DNA from: Methylomonas albis
GTDB taxonomy: Bacteria; Pseudomonadota; Gammaproteobacteria; Methylococcales; Methylomonadaceae
Reading direction: 5' to 3'
Assembly (NCBI RefSeq): GCF_014850955.1
Contig: NZ_JACXSS010000001.1
Location: 4,154,001 to 4,218,000, forward strand
Length of the DNA stretch: 64,000 bases
Shown here: positions 62,240 to 64,000 of the stretch, piece after piece
Layout: each line of letters starts with the position of its first letter
Position numbering within the stretch: the first letter of the stretch is position 1
Made by a program: the position numbers and the translations under genes
The notes under the pieces: generated by a model
Databases searched by the model: none
What the model was told of the DNA's origin: nothing
What the model saw: only the letters and a program-made list of their open reading frames with translations

Positions 62240-63250
62240 ATGAAAATTGCCATCGTCAAATTGTCGGCTTTGGGCGACATCGTGCATGCGATGGCGGCCT
62301 TGCAATTCATCAAAGCCGCATTACCGCTGGCACAAATCGACTGGATAGTTGAAGAACGCTTCGTCGGCGTGCTGGCCGACAATCCACACCTGGATAATAT
62401 TTTAGGTGTGTATTTAAAAGCCCTGAAAACCGACAAATGGCGCGTCTTTGCCGAGATAAGTAAAATTCGCGCTTATGCCGAGCAAGGCTACGACTTGGTT
62501 CTGGATGCGCAAGGTTTGATTAAATCCGCAGTGGTCGCGCGCTTGCTATCGGCCAATTGCGTGGGTTTCGATCAAGATTCGATCCGGGAAAAATGGGCGG
62601 CTTTTTTCTATAGCAGGCATGTCGCTTACCCTTATGACGCCAACACCATTGATCGCAATGTCGCCGTGCTGACTCGGCCGCTGGGTCTCGATGTCACACC
62701 CGCACAAATTCAGGCGAAACAGGCGTTTTTGTTTTTTCAGCCGCCGCAAACACCGTTGGACGAGTATTTTCCAGCCGGCCAACCCAACATCGTTTTGGTG
62801 ATAGGCTCGACCTGGCCCAGCCGCAATTACCCTTTGGAGAAATTTCTCCAGGTGATCTTCGGCCTGGAAGCGAATTTTCTGATCTGTTGGGGCAACGAGA
62901 AAGAACACTGGATGGCGCAATGGCTGGCCGAACGCAGCCTGGCAAGAGTATTACCGCCATTAAGCCTGAATGATTTGAAAGCGGCGCTGGCCAGGGCCGA
63001 TTTAGTGATCGGTAACGATACCGGACCTACGCACATGGCTTGGGGTTTAAACCGACCATCGATTACCTTGTTCGGACCGACGCCGGTCAGCCGGGTTTAC
63101 CAAACCGATATCAATAAAGTATTGAAGTCGCCGTCGCCGGTCAATCCGTTCAAACTGGATAAAAACGACTATTCGATTGGCGAAATCGATCCGCACGCCA
63201 TCATTACCCTAAGCAAGGAGCTATTCGGCAAAACTGAACCGCGTGCCTGA
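62240..63250 (+). CDS. waaC: LPS heptosyltransferase I
   Basis: 336 residues of GT9: IAIVKLSALGDIVHAMAALQ at the N terminus (the KLSSLGDV motif), DLVLDAQGLIKSAVVARL, VIGSTWPSRNYP, and DLVIGNDTGPTHMAWGLNRP with FGPTPVSR. It transfers the first heptose onto Kdo of lipid A. With waaF it forms the core-building pair of an ilvE-waaF-waaC transcription unit. Confidence 0.95.
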   Translation: MKIAIVKLSALGDIVHAMAALQFIKAALPLAQIDWIVEERFVGVLADNPHLDNILGVYLKALKTDKWRVFAEISKIRAYAEQGYDLVLDAQGLIKSAVVARLLSANCVGFDQDSIREKWAAFFYSRHVAYPYDANTIDRNVAVLTRPLGLDVTPAQIQAKQAFLFFQPPQTPLDEYFPAGQPNIVLVIGSTWPSRNYPLEKFLQVIFGLEANFLICWGNEKEHWMAQWLAERSLARVLPPLSLNDLKAALARADLVIGNDTGPTHMAWGLNRPSITLFGPTPVSRVYQTDINKVLKSPSPVNPFKLDKNDYSIGEIDPHAIITLSKELFGKTEPRA

Positions 63251-63262
63251 GCTGTTGGCCGG

Positions 63263-64000
63263 CTAAATTTTTTCCAATTCGACAAACATTTTCAGCAGTT
63301 CGATAATCGGTTCATCGCTGGCCAAAACTCTGACTATCTTGATGTTATTTTGCTGCTCATCGGCCAAATCAAGCGTCCGCTCTTGAAAAAGCAATTGTTT
63401 CTGCGGATTGGTGATTACCTTCAATAGCGGACGCTGAGGGAATTGTGAATTTGCCTGGACCACCACCGCGAGCTCGTCAGTTTGCAATTCGACAATGCAA
63501 GCAACCGGATAAATAGCCAGCACCTCTATAAAACGGGCCACCCATTGCGTATCGAACAAAAACTGACCGGAACAATATAGATGCTCCAATGCGTCAAGCG
63601 GCGTTAAGGCATTACGGTAAACGCGTTCACCGGTTAAAGCTTCGTAAACTGAGGCGATACTGACTATCCGCGCCAGTTCGCCAACGCGTGCCGCCGGTAA
63701 ACCGTTTGGATATCCGCCACCATCCATTTGTTCGTGATGGCTAAGGACGATTTCCAAAACCTCCGCAGGTAGTTCAGGCACTTTGCGCAACAAGTTCGCA
63801 CCATAGTCAGGATGTCGCTCCAGAATAAGCCGCTCTTCCGGCATCAACACTTCGATTTTTACAAGAAGGGCCTCCGGTACCCCTACCATGCCGATATCAT
63901 GCAACAACGCACCCAGCCCCAACAACTGCAATTTATTTTCCGGCAGCTTTAAATACAAACCCAAAGCGGCAGCCAAAATACAGACATTGACCGATTTATG
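63263..64000 (-). CDS. HD-GYP domain phosphodiesterase, N-terminal part outside window
   Basis: The frame enters from the right edge and ends at 63263 (about 245 residues visible). It begins HKSVNVCILAAALG, the first HD-GYP helix, followed by LLHDIGMVGVPEALL (the HD pair), HPDYGANLLR, and HHEQMDGGGYPNGL, a match to the HHE-x-x-DGxGYP signature. It should hydrolyse cyclic di-GMP. The C-terminal 90 residues (YPVACIVELQTDELAVVVQ and on) form an extra beta-rich part after the catalytic domain. The missing N terminus may hold the sensor domain. Confidence 0.9.
   Translation of the reverse strand, partial: HKSVNVCILAAALGLYLKLPENKLQLLGLGALLHDIGMVGVPEALLVKIEVLMPEERLILERHPDYGANLLRKVPELPAEVLEIVLSHHEQMDGGGYPNGLPAARVGELARIVSIASVYEALTGERVYRNALTPLDALEHLYCSGQFLFDTQWVARFIEVLAIYPVACIVELQTDELAVVVQANSQFPQRPLLKVITNPQKQLLFQERTLDLADEQQNNIKIVRVLASDEPIIELLKMFVELEKI

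Overview
The window looks like chromosomal DNA of a nitrogen-fixing gammaproteobacterium, most likely a Methylomonas-type methanotroph (Methylococcales). That placement is inference: it rests on the nif accessory genes, paired TonB receptors, E. coli-like housekeeping neighbourhoods and abundant short palindromic repeats. No methane monooxygenase, rRNA or tRNA gene is visible here.

Layout. 1-5.8 kb is a low-G+C accessory stretch: a cut-off toxin-antitoxin pair, a GTG-started membrane protein, a lectin-like/DUF3047-like protein divergent from an AraC regulator, hairpin-rich repeats, and two lipoproteins (one with Sel1 repeats). 5.8-9.7 kb holds eroded non-coding DNA, a CheW protein with a CZB zinc domain inserted in it, a uracil-DNA glycosylase overlapping xthA, and a thioredoxin-like exported protein. 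10.2-15.9 kb carries two related TonB-dependent receptors. 16.1-21.2 kb is a nif accessory block on the minus strand: nifB, fdxN, an ArsC-like nitrogenase-associated protein, a flavodiiron protein, a 2Fe-2S ferredoxin, a Shethna/FeSII-like protective ferredoxin and nifQ. Upstream of nifB I can read a GG-N10-GC sigma-54 promoter and two TGT-N10-ACA NifA sites. 21.4-26.5 kb is a four-gene YbhGFSR-type exporter operon with palindromic operators.

26.8-34.3 kb contains a soluble double-Cache chemoreceptor-like protein, a solitary Anbu proteasome-type peptidase, an acyltransferase-ACP pair, and a PocR-PAS-PAS-GGDEF diguanylate cyclase. 34.5-39.9 kb is gcvT-gcvP followed by a DEDDh exonuclease/GIY-YIG fusion whose 3' end is partly duplicated downstream. 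40.2-43.8 kb encodes a 1226-residue secreted clan GH-A-like hydrolase. 44.4-48.7 kb is a QseE/QseG-like signalling operon with two kinases and one OmpR regulator; the first kinase has Arg in place of the phospho-accepting His. 48.8-50.8 kb is aat-bpt-efpL.

50.8-56.0 kb looks like an acquired segment: an array of about 148-bp repeats interrupted by a complete IS256-family element with an 8-bp target duplication, the molybdenum storage protein genes mosB-mosA (richer in G+C than their neighbours), and a deleted TonB receptor relic. The relic sits directly upstream of an ABC transporter operon (ATPase plus two DUF3526-like permeases). The window closes with a small hypothetical gene, ilvE, two LPS heptosyltransferases and a truncated HD-GYP gene.

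Functional thread. NifB/FdxN build the FeMo-co core, NifQ delivers molybdenum, MosAB would store it, and the FeSII-like ferredoxin and flavodiiron protein would shield nitrogenase from oxygen, a sensible set for an obligately aerobic diazotroph.
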